Positions 16,690 through 26,195 of a stretch of 64,000 nucleotides of DNA are shown here, in pieces. Both the position numbers and the translations under genes were made by a program. The notes below the pieces were generated by a model. It made no database searches. It worked only from the letters and a program-made list of their open reading frames with translations, and had not been told where the DNA came from. This DNA is from Vibrio cincinnatiensis DSM 19608. Its GTDB lineage: Bacteria; Pseudomonadota; Gammaproteobacteria; Enterobacterales; Vibrionaceae. The first letter of the stretch is position 1. Each line of letters begins with the position of its first letter. The stretch spans positions 248,001-312,000 of the forward strand of contig NZ_FUXB01000001.1 in NCBI RefSeq assembly GCF_900167345.1, in the 5' to 3' direction.

Positions 16690-17379
16690 ATGGGGCTCGA
16701 CAAATCCTTTGCTTTAGCTTTGAATGAACATTATGAAAGAAATTATGGGTATCGCATGTCAAACACACAAGCATTGAGTACAACCTTTCAGTCGTACATG
16801 GAAAATCCATTGCTATGGCCAATTTTGGAAGTGCTAAAACGTCAGCCTTCTGGCTGGAAGGTCCACACCTTGGCGGCACATTTGATTGAACAAGAGTTAA
16901 TGCCGACCTTAGATACGGCTGCGGATAAAGATCTCTTTAAGCGTAATTTTTTGATCATGAATGCCCTCTATCAATTACAAGAGATGCTGTACCCCAAAAG
17001 TTGGTTGCAAGTGGAAGCGATGGATATTGCTTTACGACCGATATTTCGTCATGCGCAGTATGTGATTGATGCGAATGATCCGTTACGAGACTATTACACC
17101 CGTTGGGAACATTATGAAGCCAGCGAAGGGGAGGTTCGACGTTTATTGAATGAGTTTTGGACTCGCTATCAACGTTCTGTTGGTGGAGAAACGATTAAAA
17201 CGTTGGATCGCGCCAAAGCTCTACGCCTATTTGAATTGACAGAAGAGGCTTCTTCGTTTGAAATTCGGAAAACTTGGCGGAAACTTGCACTGCGCTGGCA
17301 TCCGGATCGGGATAACGGCAACGCAGAGCGGTTTCGAATTTTATGTGCAGCGTGGAACGTTTTACGCCAAGAACCTTAG
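16690..17379 (+). CDS. DnaJ-related co-chaperone (N-terminal DNAJ_related domain plus J domain)
   Basis: The C-terminal 60 residues are a compact J domain with the HPD motif in LRWHPDRDNG, which stimulates Hsp70 ATPase. The preceding region, beginning ENPLLWPILEVLKRQPSGWKV, matches the gammaproteobacterial DNAJ_related domain. The protein probably recruits DnaK to a particular client, which is unknown. The start is unclear. ATG 16690 gives 229 residues, ATG 16756 (MSNTQ) gives 207, and ATG 16798 (MENPLLW) gives 193 and begins right at the conserved domain. None has a strong Shine-Dalgarno. Confidence 0.85.
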   Translation: MGLDKSFALALNEHYERNYGYRMSNTQALSTTFQSYMENPLLWPILEVLKRQPSGWKVHTLAAHLIEQELMPTLDTAADKDLFKRNFLIMNALYQLQEMLYPKSWLQVEAMDIALRPIFRHAQYVIDANDPLRDYYTRWEHYEASEGEVRRLLNEFWTRYQRSVGGETIKTLDRAKALRLFELTEEASSFEIRKTWRKLALRWHPDRDNGNAERFRILCAAWNVLRQEP

Positions 17380-17420
17380 TTTCAATACAAGCCGCATTGG
17401 CGGAATAAAGAAGACGAACC

Positions 17421-19070
17421 TTACCCTTTAAATTGGGCTTTCCGTAAACGGTTTAAGGCTGCCATGGCATCAAGAATACGCGGTTTAGCGAGATCGCCTT
17501 GGTTAGGCATTTTTGCATACCATTCCCCATCGAGTAACCTTTCCATCTCCAAAGCAGGGTTGGTTGACCATCCCGGTTGTTGAGCGAGTTGAAACCATAA
17601 CCAGCCTATGGCATTAATTTCAGCGGCAGATTCCAATTGTTCGAGAGCAGAAATATCGGTGAACTCTTTCCCAAAGCGAAGGGAGCCTTTTCCTTTTGCA
17701 GAAACGCGGAATTTCCCTTCAACTAACAACTTTTGCAATGCGTTGCGGTTAAGGTGTCGTGGCGTAAAGACGGCTAATGGCGTTTCGCATTCGTTACGAC
17801 GTAACGTTGGATGTTGTTCTATGACCGCTTTTGCTTTTTCTGTCACATCAATGGCTTGATAGTCATGCATTTGAATGACGGTATCTGCGATATCAAGGTA
17901 ATCACCAGAACCGCCCATCACGATCAGCGTTGAGGTTCCTAATTCGTCTCGAAGTTGACCAATACGATCAACGAGTGGAGTGATGGGTTCATCTCCTTTG
18001 CTCACCAGAGCCTGCATTCTTTCATCACGGATCATAAAATTGGTGGCAGAGGTGTCTTCATCAATCAGCAACGTTTTTGCTCCCGCTTCCATCGATTCTT
18101 GTAACCAAGCCGCTTGAGAAGTTGAACCTGAAGCATCTTGTGTACTGAAGTCATGGGTATTTTTACCCATAGGAAGATGGTTAATATAATTAGACAAATT
18201 AAGGTTATGGATGCAGCGGCCTTCTTCAGCTCGAATTTTCATTGCTTGCTTATCCATGACTACACGTTCACGGCCATCACCCGGAATATGATTGTAGATA
18301 GAACGTTCTAAGGCGGTTAACAACGTCGATTTACCATGAAATCCCCCGCCGACAATTAAGGTTATGCCTTTTGGAATTCCCATTCCGGTAATCGGGCCTT
18401 GATTGGGAGTGGATAAGGTCACTTGTAGACTCTGTGGCGTCTGAAAGGGAATGGCTTCTTTCATCGGGAGATCGCTGTCACCCGCAAGACGAGGTAAAAT
18501 ACTGCCATTAGCAACAAAGGCAACGAGCCCTTGTTCGCTGAGTTGATCTCGCAGGGCTTCTTGATCTTCAATAACTTGGCAGTGATGAATTAAAACCTCT
18601 TTATCCAGTTCTCGCTCAAGTGTGGCGCGGCGAATAAATTTAGGGAGATGAAAGGTTAAAATGTTGAGCGCTTTTTTGGCAAGAATATCTCGCCCTTCAG
18701 CGGGTAAATTCATACGAAAGCGTAGCTCAATGCCATCATCATTAAAAACCACGGCTGTACTGTCTAGTACGGTTTGCCCATTTAAAGCAATGGATAAACT
18801 ATTTTCTTGTTTGGCTAACTCAGCAAATCGTCTTGCAATAAAATCACGGGCCGCTTGTTGATAAGCGGATGATTGGTTTCTTATCCACTCTAAACCAGTC
18901 AGCGACCATGCACGAGTTGCACGTAATCGGGAGGGGGAAGCGTAAGGGTCTGGCTGAATATGGTCGATAAACAGAGTAAAATCAGTAAAGTCATACTGTC
19001 CTTTGATCTTTTGATAGACGCGGTAATTCTGTTTTTCGAGTTTTTTCAGTGTCGCTATTAATAAATCCAT
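17421..19070 (-). CDS. Predicted ATPase of the ABC class (PF09818-type)
   Basis: This is a large soluble ATPase of about 549 residues without transmembrane segments. The Walker A motif is GGGFHGKSTLL near residue 240. The Walker B region is TLLIDEDTSATNF. LNLSNYINHLP sits where an ABC-type signature would be expected. The N-terminal RVYQKIKGQYDF and a C-terminal helical region are typical of this widespread but functionally unassigned family. I prefer ATG 19070 (MDLLIATLKKL). A GTG at 19082 would add four residues, and neither has a good Shine-Dalgarno. It converges with the DnaJ-related gene. Confidence 0.88.
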   Translation of the reverse strand: MDLLIATLKKLEKQNYRVYQKIKGQYDFTDFTLFIDHIQPDPYASPSRLRATRAWSLTGLEWIRNQSSAYQQAARDFIARRFAELAKQENSLSIALNGQTVLDSTAVVFNDDGIELRFRMNLPAEGRDILAKKALNILTFHLPKFIRRATLERELDKEVLIHHCQVIEDQEALRDQLSEQGLVAFVANGSILPRLAGDSDLPMKEAIPFQTPQSLQVTLSTPNQGPITGMGIPKGITLIVGGGFHGKSTLLTALERSIYNHIPGDGRERVVMDKQAMKIRAEEGRCIHNLNLSNYINHLPMGKNTHDFSTQDASGSTSQAAWLQESMEAGAKTLLIDEDTSATNFMIRDERMQALVSKGDEPITPLVDRIGQLRDELGTSTLIVMGGSGDYLDIADTVIQMHDYQAIDVTEKAKAVIEQHPTLRRNECETPLAVFTPRHLNRNALQKLLVEGKFRVSAKGKGSLRFGKEFTDISALEQLESAAEINAIGWLWFQLAQQPGWSTNPALEMERLLDGEWYAKMPNQGDLAKPRILDAMAALNRLRKAQFKG

Positions 19071-19302
19071 CTCGATTTTCACTTATTAGAGAGAGAAAGG
19101 TGGGCGATTATAGGGAGCGCCTCACATAGAGTAAAGGCATGATAAGTAATCTCCCCCATAAGGAAAAGGCTTATAGTCTCTATTGCTTGGCATTTTCTCG
19201 AGATTGGTTTCGTGTTAATTGTATTTAACTGTGTTTATAAGCCAGATGAAAGCCTGTACTGGCCTTCATCTGGGGGACGTTATGGATAGAGAGTCTTTGG
19301 CT

Positions 19303-20499
19303 TTAGCGTGATGGCATAAATAGCGATAAATCAACATCTGCTTGGTAGTCTACACCTTCAATGCCAAACCCATTGAGACGTAAAAAGGCCTGCTTAAATC
19401 CTTGATAGTCGCCGAGTTCAGCAAAATTGCTGGCATTCATCTGCTCTACAATCTCTTGTACGCGGGTTTGAGTATCGGGATTTAATTCCCAGTCATCCAT
19501 ACGCAATAACCTTTCACTATCTACTGGCACGGGCGTGCGGGCATACAGTTTATCACTGAACAGTCGTTGCATTTGTTCGATACACTCTTCATGAGTCCCT
19601 TTCTCTTTCATCACGCGGTAAAGCGCTAGGATGTAAGGGGTGAACGCAGGAATAAACACACTGGCTTTGGTCACTAATGCCTTACATACGGTCGCATAGG
19701 CATTTCCGTCAAAATTGGCCAATTTTAAGTTAAGTGCATGACTCGTTTGGTGAAGGTCAATTTTTGCTCGACCTAATGTACCGTCCAAATAAATAGGGTG
19801 AGTCATTTCTGGACCTACATAGGAAAAGGCGATGGTTTTACAACCTTGCGCCAGTGAGTCATTGTTGATTAAAGTATCGATCCAATTTTCCCAATCTTCT
19901 CCTCCCATGACTTTTAAGGTGTGATCAATTTCTTCCTCAGTCGCAGGAGGTAATGTGGTATCAATCCACGTATCATTTTCTAATAGAACGGTTGCCCCAG
20001 AAACAGGTTCACCAATGGGTTTAATCACTGAGTGCCAAAATTCGTCTGATTGCGGTTTTCGGCGCATGCCACTGGCAATACTGTAAATAACTAAGTCCAC
20101 TTCACCTTCAAAGTAGGTTTCAATGGCTTCAATCACTTGTTCTTTGATCTCGTTTGAGAACACATCCCCATTGATATTGACGGCTATGCGTCCGGCCTGT
20201 TCTGCTTGTTGCTTAAAGAAGATGTTATTGTAAAAACCCGCGCTACCGACGCTTTTTTCAGAAGGGCCGCGTTCAAAAGAGACACCAATGGTATCGGCAT
20301 CTGCCCCACCAAAGGTCAGTGCGATTCTAGCCGCGAGACCAAATCCAGAAGAAGCACCCAGAATTAAAACCCGTTTAGGGCCATGAGAGATAGGCTTTGC
20401 TGATTTAACGTAATGAATCTGTTCGAGTACAGCTTGTTTACATCCAAAAGGGTGAGCGGTGCGAGCGACCACACCTTGGATAATCGGCTCAATGCGCAT
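19303..20499 (-). CDS. fabV: FabV-type trans-2-enoyl-ACP/CoA reductase (NADH)
   Basis: This is a 398-residue single-domain short-chain dehydrogenase superfamily enoyl reductase. FabV, found in Vibrio and some pseudomonads, catalyses the last step of fatty-acid elongation and is intrinsically resistant to triclosan. The NADH-binding motif GASSGFGLAARIAL is near residue 48. The catalytic pattern Y-X8-K is visible in YLDGTLGRAK. DLVIYSIASGMRRKP follows the Rossmann strand. AGGTGA lies about seven bases ahead of ATG 20499. It appears monocistronic, upstream of and on the opposite strand to an intergenic gap shared with tesA. Confidence 0.97.
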   Translation of the reverse strand: MRIEPIIQGVVARTAHPFGCKQAVLEQIHYVKSAKPISHGPKRVLILGASSGFGLAARIALTFGGADADTIGVSFERGPSEKSVGSAGFYNNIFFKQQAEQAGRIAVNINGDVFSNEIKEQVIEAIETYFEGEVDLVIYSIASGMRRKPQSDEFWHSVIKPIGEPVSGATVLLENDTWIDTTLPPATEEEIDHTLKVMGGEDWENWIDTLINNDSLAQGCKTIAFSYVGPEMTHPIYLDGTLGRAKIDLHQTSHALNLKLANFDGNAYATVCKALVTKASVFIPAFTPYILALYRVMKEKGTHEECIEQMQRLFSDKLYARTPVPVDSERLLRMDDWELNPDTQTRVQEIVEQMNASNFAELGDYQGFKQAFLRLNGFGIEGVDYQADVDLSLFMPSR

Positions 20500-20649
20500 G
20501 AAAAAATCACCTATTGATACTTGGGAGAGGGATCAAAATAACGTAAAGCTAGGTAAAGTTTCTTGAGCTAGACCATGAAAAAAGAGACTTTTAACCAGAA
20601 TTTAACCGAACGTAATGAGTTACGACTTGAATTCTCTGTTAAGGGCGGT

Positions 20650-21279
20650 CTAAAAATCGGAGATCAATGGGGTGAGCTGCTGTGTCATATATTGTGCTAT
20701 CCACGGTTGAGCTTCCGGTGTAGGGTGAAGGCCGTCTGGCATCATCCATTCTGGTTTGACGATCACTTGCTCAAGAAAAAAACGGATCAGTGGGGCCGAT
20801 AACTCTTCGCTTAAACGAGGGTAGATTTCTGCAAAGGCCTCACTGTAGCGCCGGCCATAATTGGGTGGTGTGTGGATTTGCATGATCATGGGTTGCGCAT
20901 TGCTGGCTTTGATCTGCACGATCATGGCGCGTAAGTTATTCTCAATAAGGTGAGGAGGAAAGCCACGTAAACCATCATTGGCTCCTAAAGTAATCAATAC
21001 CCATTGGGGATGATGCTGTTCTAATAAAGCGGGTAAGCGTTCTAGCCCATTGCCAGTGGTGTCACCGGAGATGCTGCCGTTGATAACTGTGATGTCTAGG
21101 GATTGCTGTGAAAATGTTTGATTCAATAAACTTGGCCAAGCTTTCTCTAAGGGCATTTGATATCCCGCACTTAGGCTATCCCCTAAGACTAAGAGTGTGT
21201 TACTACTAACATGCGCGGCGAACAACAGTGCGCTCGCAGGCATTAACCATATCAACATTAAGGAAAGCCGTTTCGTCAT
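20650..21279 (-). CDS. tesA: Multifunctional acyl-CoA thioesterase I / lysophospholipase L1 (TesA)
   Basis: This 209-residue SGNH/GDSL hydrolase is exported to the periplasm by the signal sequence at its N-terminus (LIWLMPASALLFAAHVSS). Block I is LVLGDSLSAGY, with the nucleophile Ser. Block II Gly lies in GSISGDTTGNG, block III Asn in TLGANDGLRG, and block V Asp/His in PDGLHPT. It hydrolyses acyl-thioesters and lysophospholipids. The start ATG overlaps the start codon of divergent ybbA in a CATG, and the tesA Shine-Dalgarno (CGGAG) lies within ybbA codons 2-5. Confidence 0.95.
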   Translation of the reverse strand: MTKRLSLMLIWLMPASALLFAAHVSSNTLLVLGDSLSAGYQMPLEKAWPSLLNQTFSQQSLDITVINGSISGDTTGNGLERLPALLEQHHPQWVLITLGANDGLRGFPPHLIENNLRAMIVQIKASNAQPMIMQIHTPPNYGRRYSEAFAEIYPRLSEELSAPLIRFFLEQVIVKPEWMMPDGLHPTPEAQPWIAQYMTQQLTPLISDF

Positions 21280-21958
21280 GCAAAGCTCCGTTATTATTTC
21301 TGTTCAATCGTTATCTAAAGTAGTCTCCACCAAACAGGAGTCGTTGACAATCCTTCGAGACATTAATCTGGTTATTCACACCGGAGAAAGTGTGGCGATT
21401 GTCGGAAGTTCTGGAGCCGGGAAGTCGACCTTAATGACTCTACTGGCTGGATTAGATACTCCGAGCGAGGGGGAAGTTCATCTACTCGGTCACCCATTAT
21501 CAACATTGGATGATGAAGCGCGTGCTGCAATCCGAAGTCGCTCGGTCGGTTTTGTGTTTCAAAGCTTTTTGCTGATCCCCAGCTTGTCGGCATTGGAGAA
21601 TGTTACCTTACCCTGTTTACTGAAGGGAGAGCCAGAAAATAAACAACGAGCCAAAGCATTGTTAACCTCTGTTGGGTTAGCGCATCGAATGCATCATTCT
21701 CCTACGCAGCTTTCTGGCGGAGAGCAGCAGCGTGTAGCGATTGCCCGAGCCTTCATGGTTGAGCCTCAGATCTTATTTGCGGATGAACCGACGGGCAACC
21801 TTGATCAAGAAACGGCAAGTAAAGTGATAGATCTCTTGTTTGATCTCAATCAGCAGCACGGTACAACGCTGGTGCTCGTCACCCATGATCCCCGATTGGC
21901 AGCGCGTTGTGATCGCCGTTTTTATATGTCTTCAGGATTGTTGGAGGAGCAAAGATGA
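21278..21958 (+). CDS. ybbA: ABC transporter ATP-binding protein YbbA
   Basis: This is a 226-residue ABC ATPase of the LolD/MacB/FtsE group. Walker A is GSSGAGKSTLM, the signature LSGGEQQRVAIARA, Walker B ILFADEPTGNLD, and the H-loop LVTHD. It should power the YbbP permease, whose gene overlaps it by ATGA. The YbbAP complex is mechanotransducing rather than a classical importer. I place the start at ATG 21278 (MQSSVIISVQSL); a longer frame from 21197 would run through tesA. The start codon shares CATG with divergent tesA. Confidence 0.93.
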   Translation: MQSSVIISVQSLSKVVSTKQESLTILRDINLVIHTGESVAIVGSSGAGKSTLMTLLAGLDTPSEGEVHLLGHPLSTLDDEARAAIRSRSVGFVFQSFLLIPSLSALENVTLPCLLKGEPENKQRAKALLTSVGLAHRMHHSPTQLSGGEQQRVAIARAFMVEPQILFADEPTGNLDQETASKVIDLLFDLNQQHGTTLVLVTHDPRLAARCDRRFYMSSGLLEEQR

Positions 21959-24396
21959 ATCCTCTTTCTTCACGGGCGTTAAATCGACGTCTTCTCGGAT
22001 GGAGTTTTAGCGAAATTCGTCATGGTCAGTTATGGCCTATTTCTATTGCTCTAACCTTGATCATCGCTTGTATCTTTGCGCTCACCGCGTTAACACAACG
22101 TATGGAACAAGTGGTGGTTAAACAAGGAAAAGAAGCATTGACTGCCGATAGTGTCTTTGTGTCCGCTAACCCTATACCGACAAGATTAGTACAACTGACT
22201 GAGCAAAAGGCCCTAACAACCTCACAGATGACTCGGTTTACAACCATGGCATTCAGTGACCGTGGAATGCAGCTCGTTACCGTACAAGCGGTCGATAGTC
22301 AGTATCCTTTACGTGGCAAACTCGTGCTCTCTGATGGTCAGAATACCCGACAGAGGGTTTCTGCAAATGAACTCTGGTTGGATGAACGCTTATTTTCTCA
22401 ACTGGATGTTGTGATAGGAGATGTGATGAGCATTGGTGACGCTGATTTTATTATCAGCGGACGAATGGTTGAACAACCGGGATTAAGCTTTAATCCATTT
22501 CAACAAATGCCAACAGTGTTAATTCATCAAACGGATGTGGAGAAAACGGGAGCCATACAACTGGGGAGTCGAGTGCAATACCGTTTATTTATTAATGCAG
22601 CGCCAAGTGCTTTACGGGAGCTTAAAGAAGCGGTTGCATTAACCCCCAGTGACACATGGCGCGATACGGAAACAGCCAATCGAACCAATGAAGTCTTTGA
22701 ACGTACCCAACACTATCTGTCATTGACGTTAGCTATTGTCATTATTATGGCGGCGACGACGTTAGTATTGACTTGTCAGCATTATGTCGTGAGCCGACAA
22801 CGCACCATTGCGATGCTAAAAAGCTTGGGCGCAAGTAAAAAATGGATTGCTCGTTGGCTCAGTACTCAAGTGTTATTGTTATTTGTTATGGCTGTATTGG
22901 CTGGGGGGATGATTGGTGTCGTACTGGAATATGGCTTAAGAATTCCATTGGCAGATCTTTTACCCGAGCCATTACCCACTTATGGTATGAAACCAATTCT
23001 CGTGGCATTACTGTCGAGTGCCTTAATCGCCGTGCCAGCGTTAGGAATACCATTGGGGCACTTGTTAAATATCAGCGCTATTAATGTGATGCAAACGGCC
23101 AAAAAACCGCCTCGATTATTATTAAATGGGGCACTGTTACTGGTTCCATTCGTGCCAATGGTCGCTGTCTATTGGCAAAACCGATTGGTCTGGATGGTCC
23201 TTGCTGGAATGCTGGGGTTATTTTTTATTTTAGCCGTGGTGAGCTTGTTGATTACCCGTGCGCTGAATTGGTTGCCATTGAATACGGCAATGACATTAGC
23301 TTTAAGCCGAATTAACCGTTCTAGCGTCACAACAGGGCTCCAATTTGGGGCGTTATCGCTTTCTTTGATGCTGCTTGCGGTGATGTGGTTGGTTCGAACC
23401 GATTTGCTGGCTGATTGGCAAAAAATGTTGCCGGATAATGCCCATAATGCCTTTGCTATTAATATCGCGGGTTATGAAAAAGAGGCTTACTTAGCAGCAT
23501 TAGATAGCGCTGGCATCGAGCGTTCAACCGCTTTTCCAATTATTCGAGGTCGTCTAACTGATATTAACGGTCAGCCAGCCCAAGCACGAGTGGACAATGG
23601 AGAAGGGCCGAACGCGTTGCGAAGAGAGCTGAATTTAACATGGGAAGATGAGTTACCCAGTTACAACCCCATTGTAGCAGGGCGATGGGAAGGTGAAAAA
23701 GGCGTATCTATTGAGCGTGAATTAGCTGATGAACTTGATATCAAAGTGGGAGATACGCTCACATTTTTGATCAGTAGTCAGTCTGTAGAAGCGGTGGTAA
23801 ATTCCATTCGTGACGTTGAATGGAGGGAAATGAAACCGAACTTCTTTTTTATCTTCACGAATGATGTTATGTCAAATATCTCTGGAAGTTGGATGGTGAG
23901 CTTTCGGATTGAAGCTGAGCATCAAACCTTACTTGACTCATTATCTCGTCAGTTTCCGACCGTCAGTTTGATGGATATTCGCTTGATGGGGGAAAAAATA
24001 CAACACCTACTGACCCAAATAGTGTGGGCAATAACCATTTTAGCTGCCTTGGGAATAGTGGCCGGTTTACTACTTATCTTTACCTTGTTACGACTCAGTC
24101 TGAGTCAACGCCAGCAAGAGATACAGCTTTATCGGACGCTTGGAGCAAGTCGTCGCCGAATAACCACCACTATTTGGGCTGAATTTGGTGTTATGGCGCT
24201 GGTAGCTGGGTTGATTGCTAGTGTGGGTGCCGATGCGGTGGTTGCCGGAATTATGTACTGGGGATTTGCGTTATCCCCACAGGTGCATTGGGGCATTTGG
24301 CTACTGTTGCCGTTACTGACATTTTTAACGTTAGCCTTGGTGGTGGGAAGTTTACTCAGCCAGTTATTAACACCGATGAATAAAGCATTTAATTAG
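21955..24396 (+). CDS. ybbP: FtsX-like ABC permease YbbP
   Basis: This is an 813-residue inner-membrane protein with two FtsX/MacB-type repeats and about ten transmembrane helices. Helices near residues 22-45 and 240-440 flank the first large periplasmic region. The second periplasmic domain, about 500-690, precedes the last three helices (WAITILAALGIVAG onward). The coupling-helix sequence RQRTIAMLKSLGASKKWI recurs as RQQEIQLYRTLGASRRRI, as expected for the duplicated FtsX fold. Translation is coupled to ybbA. The YbbAP-TesA neighbourhood, known also in E. coli, suggests a role at the envelope with lipid-like molecules released by TesA. Confidence 0.93.
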   Translation: MNPLSSRALNRRLLGWSFSEIRHGQLWPISIALTLIIACIFALTALTQRMEQVVVKQGKEALTADSVFVSANPIPTRLVQLTEQKALTTSQMTRFTTMAFSDRGMQLVTVQAVDSQYPLRGKLVLSDGQNTRQRVSANELWLDERLFSQLDVVIGDVMSIGDADFIISGRMVEQPGLSFNPFQQMPTVLIHQTDVEKTGAIQLGSRVQYRLFINAAPSALRELKEAVALTPSDTWRDTETANRTNEVFERTQHYLSLTLAIVIIMAATTLVLTCQHYVVSRQRTIAMLKSLGASKKWIARWLSTQVLLLFVMAVLAGGMIGVVLEYGLRIPLADLLPEPLPTYGMKPILVALLSSALIAVPALGIPLGHLLNISAINVMQTAKKPPRLLLNGALLLVPFVPMVAVYWQNRLVWMVLAGMLGLFFILAVVSLLITRALNWLPLNTAMTLALSRINRSSVTTGLQFGALSLSLMLLAVMWLVRTDLLADWQKMLPDNAHNAFAINIAGYEKEAYLAALDSAGIERSTAFPIIRGRLTDINGQPAQARVDNGEGPNALRRELNLTWEDELPSYNPIVAGRWEGEKGVSIERELADELDIKVGDTLTFLISSQSVEAVVNSIRDVEWREMKPNFFFIFTNDVMSNISGSWMVSFRIEAEHQTLLDSLSRQFPTVSLMDIRLMGEKIQHLLTQIVWAITILAALGIVAGLLLIFTLLRLSLSQRQQEIQLYRTLGASRRRITTTIWAEFGVMALVAGLIASVGADAVVAGIMYWGFALSPQVHWGIWLLLPLLTFLTLALVVGSLLSQLLTPMNKAFN

Positions 24397-24420
24397 AAAT
24401 TCATTGAGTAAGTTAATAAC

Positions 24421-24529
24421 TTATCCACAAAAACGGTGGATAAACTTTGGGATAACTTAGGGTGTGAATAACCCATGTTTTGGTGCTAAGCCAATAGCAA
24501 TCGAGCTTACCCGTGATGGCTTATTCACA
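24421..24529. promoter_or_regulatory. Cluster of four DnaA boxes
   Basis: Three perfect TTATNCACA boxes occur within 109 bases: TTATCCACA at 24421-24429 (plus), TTATTCACA at 24463-24471 (minus) and TTATTCACA at 24521-24529 (plus). An 8-of-9 box, TTATCCACC, lies at 24435-24443 (minus). Boxes 1 and 2 form an inverted repeat (TTATCCAC/GTGGATAA) that could also fold as a hairpin just past ybbP. Such density suggests DnaA binding, for example a titration or reactivation site. No replication genes flank it. Confidence 0.6.
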
Positions 24530-24722
24530 AGTCGTAAAAAAAGAAGATTTACCAATAATGAGTCAAGCATTTTTTTGCCTTTTTCAGTGGATTTTTCAAT
24601 TGTATTCTTAGGTAAATCGTGAATGGCATTTTTCTTTTTGTTGGTCTTTTTATCAGTCAATAACCTTATGAAAAATGTGATTTTCATAACGTTTTACACA
24701 CTTTAAACTAAGCAATGAGTAA
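24530..24722. other. AT-rich region beside the DnaA boxes
   Basis: This AT-rich gap runs from the last DnaA box to the FAD oxidoreductase gene. A minus-strand open frame of 76 codons (24457-24687) covers part of it, but it has low-complexity Lys-rich content and lies over the DnaA boxes, so I do not call it. Confidence 0.4.
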
Positions 24723-26192
24723 ATGACTAGCGGCAGTAATATGGTATCAATAAAATCAGCACAACCGATCCCTAGCGTGGCTATTGTTGGTGGTGGCGTT
24801 GCGGGAAGTACCGCGGCTATCCATTTGAGTGAACAAGGGCTAAAGGTCAGTTTACTGGAAAAAAAAGCCGATTTAGTGGATGGGCCACCGATCTGTCATC
24901 TGCATGCTGGAGGAAATCTCTATCGGGATATTTCTTTAACTCAATGCATGGAATTATTGCGTCAATCGATAGAAACCATTCGACTTTACCCCCATACGCT
25001 AAACCAGCGCCCAACGGTGATTGCGGTTCCACATTCTGATCCCGGCTCTTCACAAGAGTTGCTTGCGCGGTTAGAGGTGATTCGAACGGCTTATCAAAGG
25101 CTAGTCGATGAGGATCCGAATAATCAAATTCTCGGTGAACCTAAGAACTACTATCGCCTTTACCAACAAGAGGAATTGGAGCGGTTAGCCAAACAGTCTC
25201 AACCTCGTTACCCTCAAACGATGGATGACTGGCTTATCCCTTTTGCTCAATATGCAAACCTCGAGCAGTTAAAATATCCGGTTGTGGCGGTGCAGGAATA
25301 CGGTTGGAGTGTTTTTCGTCTTGCTGCTAGTGCCGCGCTGACGCTAAACCGTTTAGATAATTGTCAGGTTTTCACCCACAGCACTTTAGTTCATGCCGTT
25401 TTCATGGATGACCAATGGCATTTAACCTATCGAGACCAGGCAGGCATCGAACATTCATTAATTTGTGACTACTTGATCAATGCGTGTGGCTATGAAACCG
25501 GCACTATTGATGATTTAACCACTCATCCTCGCCAGCGATTCGTTGAGTTTAAAGCTGCCTATGTTTCTCATTGGCCCCAGTGTCATCAAGCATGGCCTGA
25601 GGTGATTTTTCATGGTCCAAGAGGGACGCCCAAAGGCATGGCCCAATTAACGCCTTACGCCGATGGGATGTTTCAATTACACGGTATGACTCAGGACATT
25701 ACATTATTCAATGACGGATTAGTGACATCCAGTTCGGCCTCTTCTCAACCTCGATTGCCTCAGTACTTAGAACAAAAAATCACTCAAGGCTGGTCGCTAG
25801 AAAGCTTAACTAAGCGGACACAACAAGCGATTGACCATATGAGTCAATTTATTCCCGAGTTTAGTTATGCGGAAGTGGCGGGAACACCGTTATTTGGTGC
25901 GCAGCAAATTCCGGGGGAAGATGCGTCGCTACGTGCTGCGGATGTCACGTTTGAAGCTAACCATTATGCTCGTATTGAAATCGTGAAAGGATCTTCTGCG
26001 TTGGAAGCGGCCAAGAAAATCGTGTCGACATGGCAACTCATTAACCATGTTATACCCTCATCGATTGAGCAGCAGCATCCTGTGAGTATGAGTTTAACGG
26101 AGCAAGAAGTGGAACAAAAAGCCATGCAGTTAGCTCAGAAGCGAGGTTATCCCGTTGCCCTCGCTAAAGTTGTGGGTGGAGGTGTGAGCTAG
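24723..26192 (+). CDS. FAD-dependent oxidoreductase of unknown substrate
   Basis: This is a 489-residue flavoprotein. The dinucleotide-binding fold IVGGGVAGSTAAIHLSEQG sits at the N-terminus with the acidic residue LLEKK at the end of strand 2. A later motif, DYLINACGYETG, matches the second FAD-contacting segment of DAO/GR2-type enzymes. No helix suggests membrane insertion. I cannot name the substrate. It converges on the pxp operon with only three bases between, and it follows the DnaA-box region. The start may be ATG 24723 or ATG 24741 (MVSIKS); the Shine-Dalgarno is weak for both. Confidence 0.78.
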   Translation: MTSGSNMVSIKSAQPIPSVAIVGGGVAGSTAAIHLSEQGLKVSLLEKKADLVDGPPICHLHAGGNLYRDISLTQCMELLRQSIETIRLYPHTLNQRPTVIAVPHSDPGSSQELLARLEVIRTAYQRLVDEDPNNQILGEPKNYYRLYQQEELERLAKQSQPRYPQTMDDWLIPFAQYANLEQLKYPVVAVQEYGWSVFRLAASAALTLNRLDNCQVFTHSTLVHAVFMDDQWHLTYRDQAGIEHSLICDYLINACGYETGTIDDLTTHPRQRFVEFKAAYVSHWPQCHQAWPEVIFHGPRGTPKGMAQLTPYADGMFQLHGMTQDITLFNDGLVTSSSASSQPRLPQYLEQKITQGWSLESLTKRTQQAIDHMSQFIPEFSYAEVAGTPLFGAQQIPGEDASLRAADVTFEANHYARIEIVKGSSALEAAKKIVSTWQLINHVIPSSIEQQHPVSMSLTEQEVEQKAMQLAQKRGYPVALAKVVGGGVS

Positions 26193-26195
26193 CCT

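Noticed and set aside
20575..20802. Plus-strand open frame between fabV and tesA
   Set aside because: It is antisense to tesA over most of its length and has no homology or ribosome site, so it is a shadow frame.
24457..24687. Minus-strand 76-codon open frame
   Set aside because: It is low-complexity Lys-rich, overlaps the DnaA boxes, lacks a Shine-Dalgarno and resembles no protein I know.
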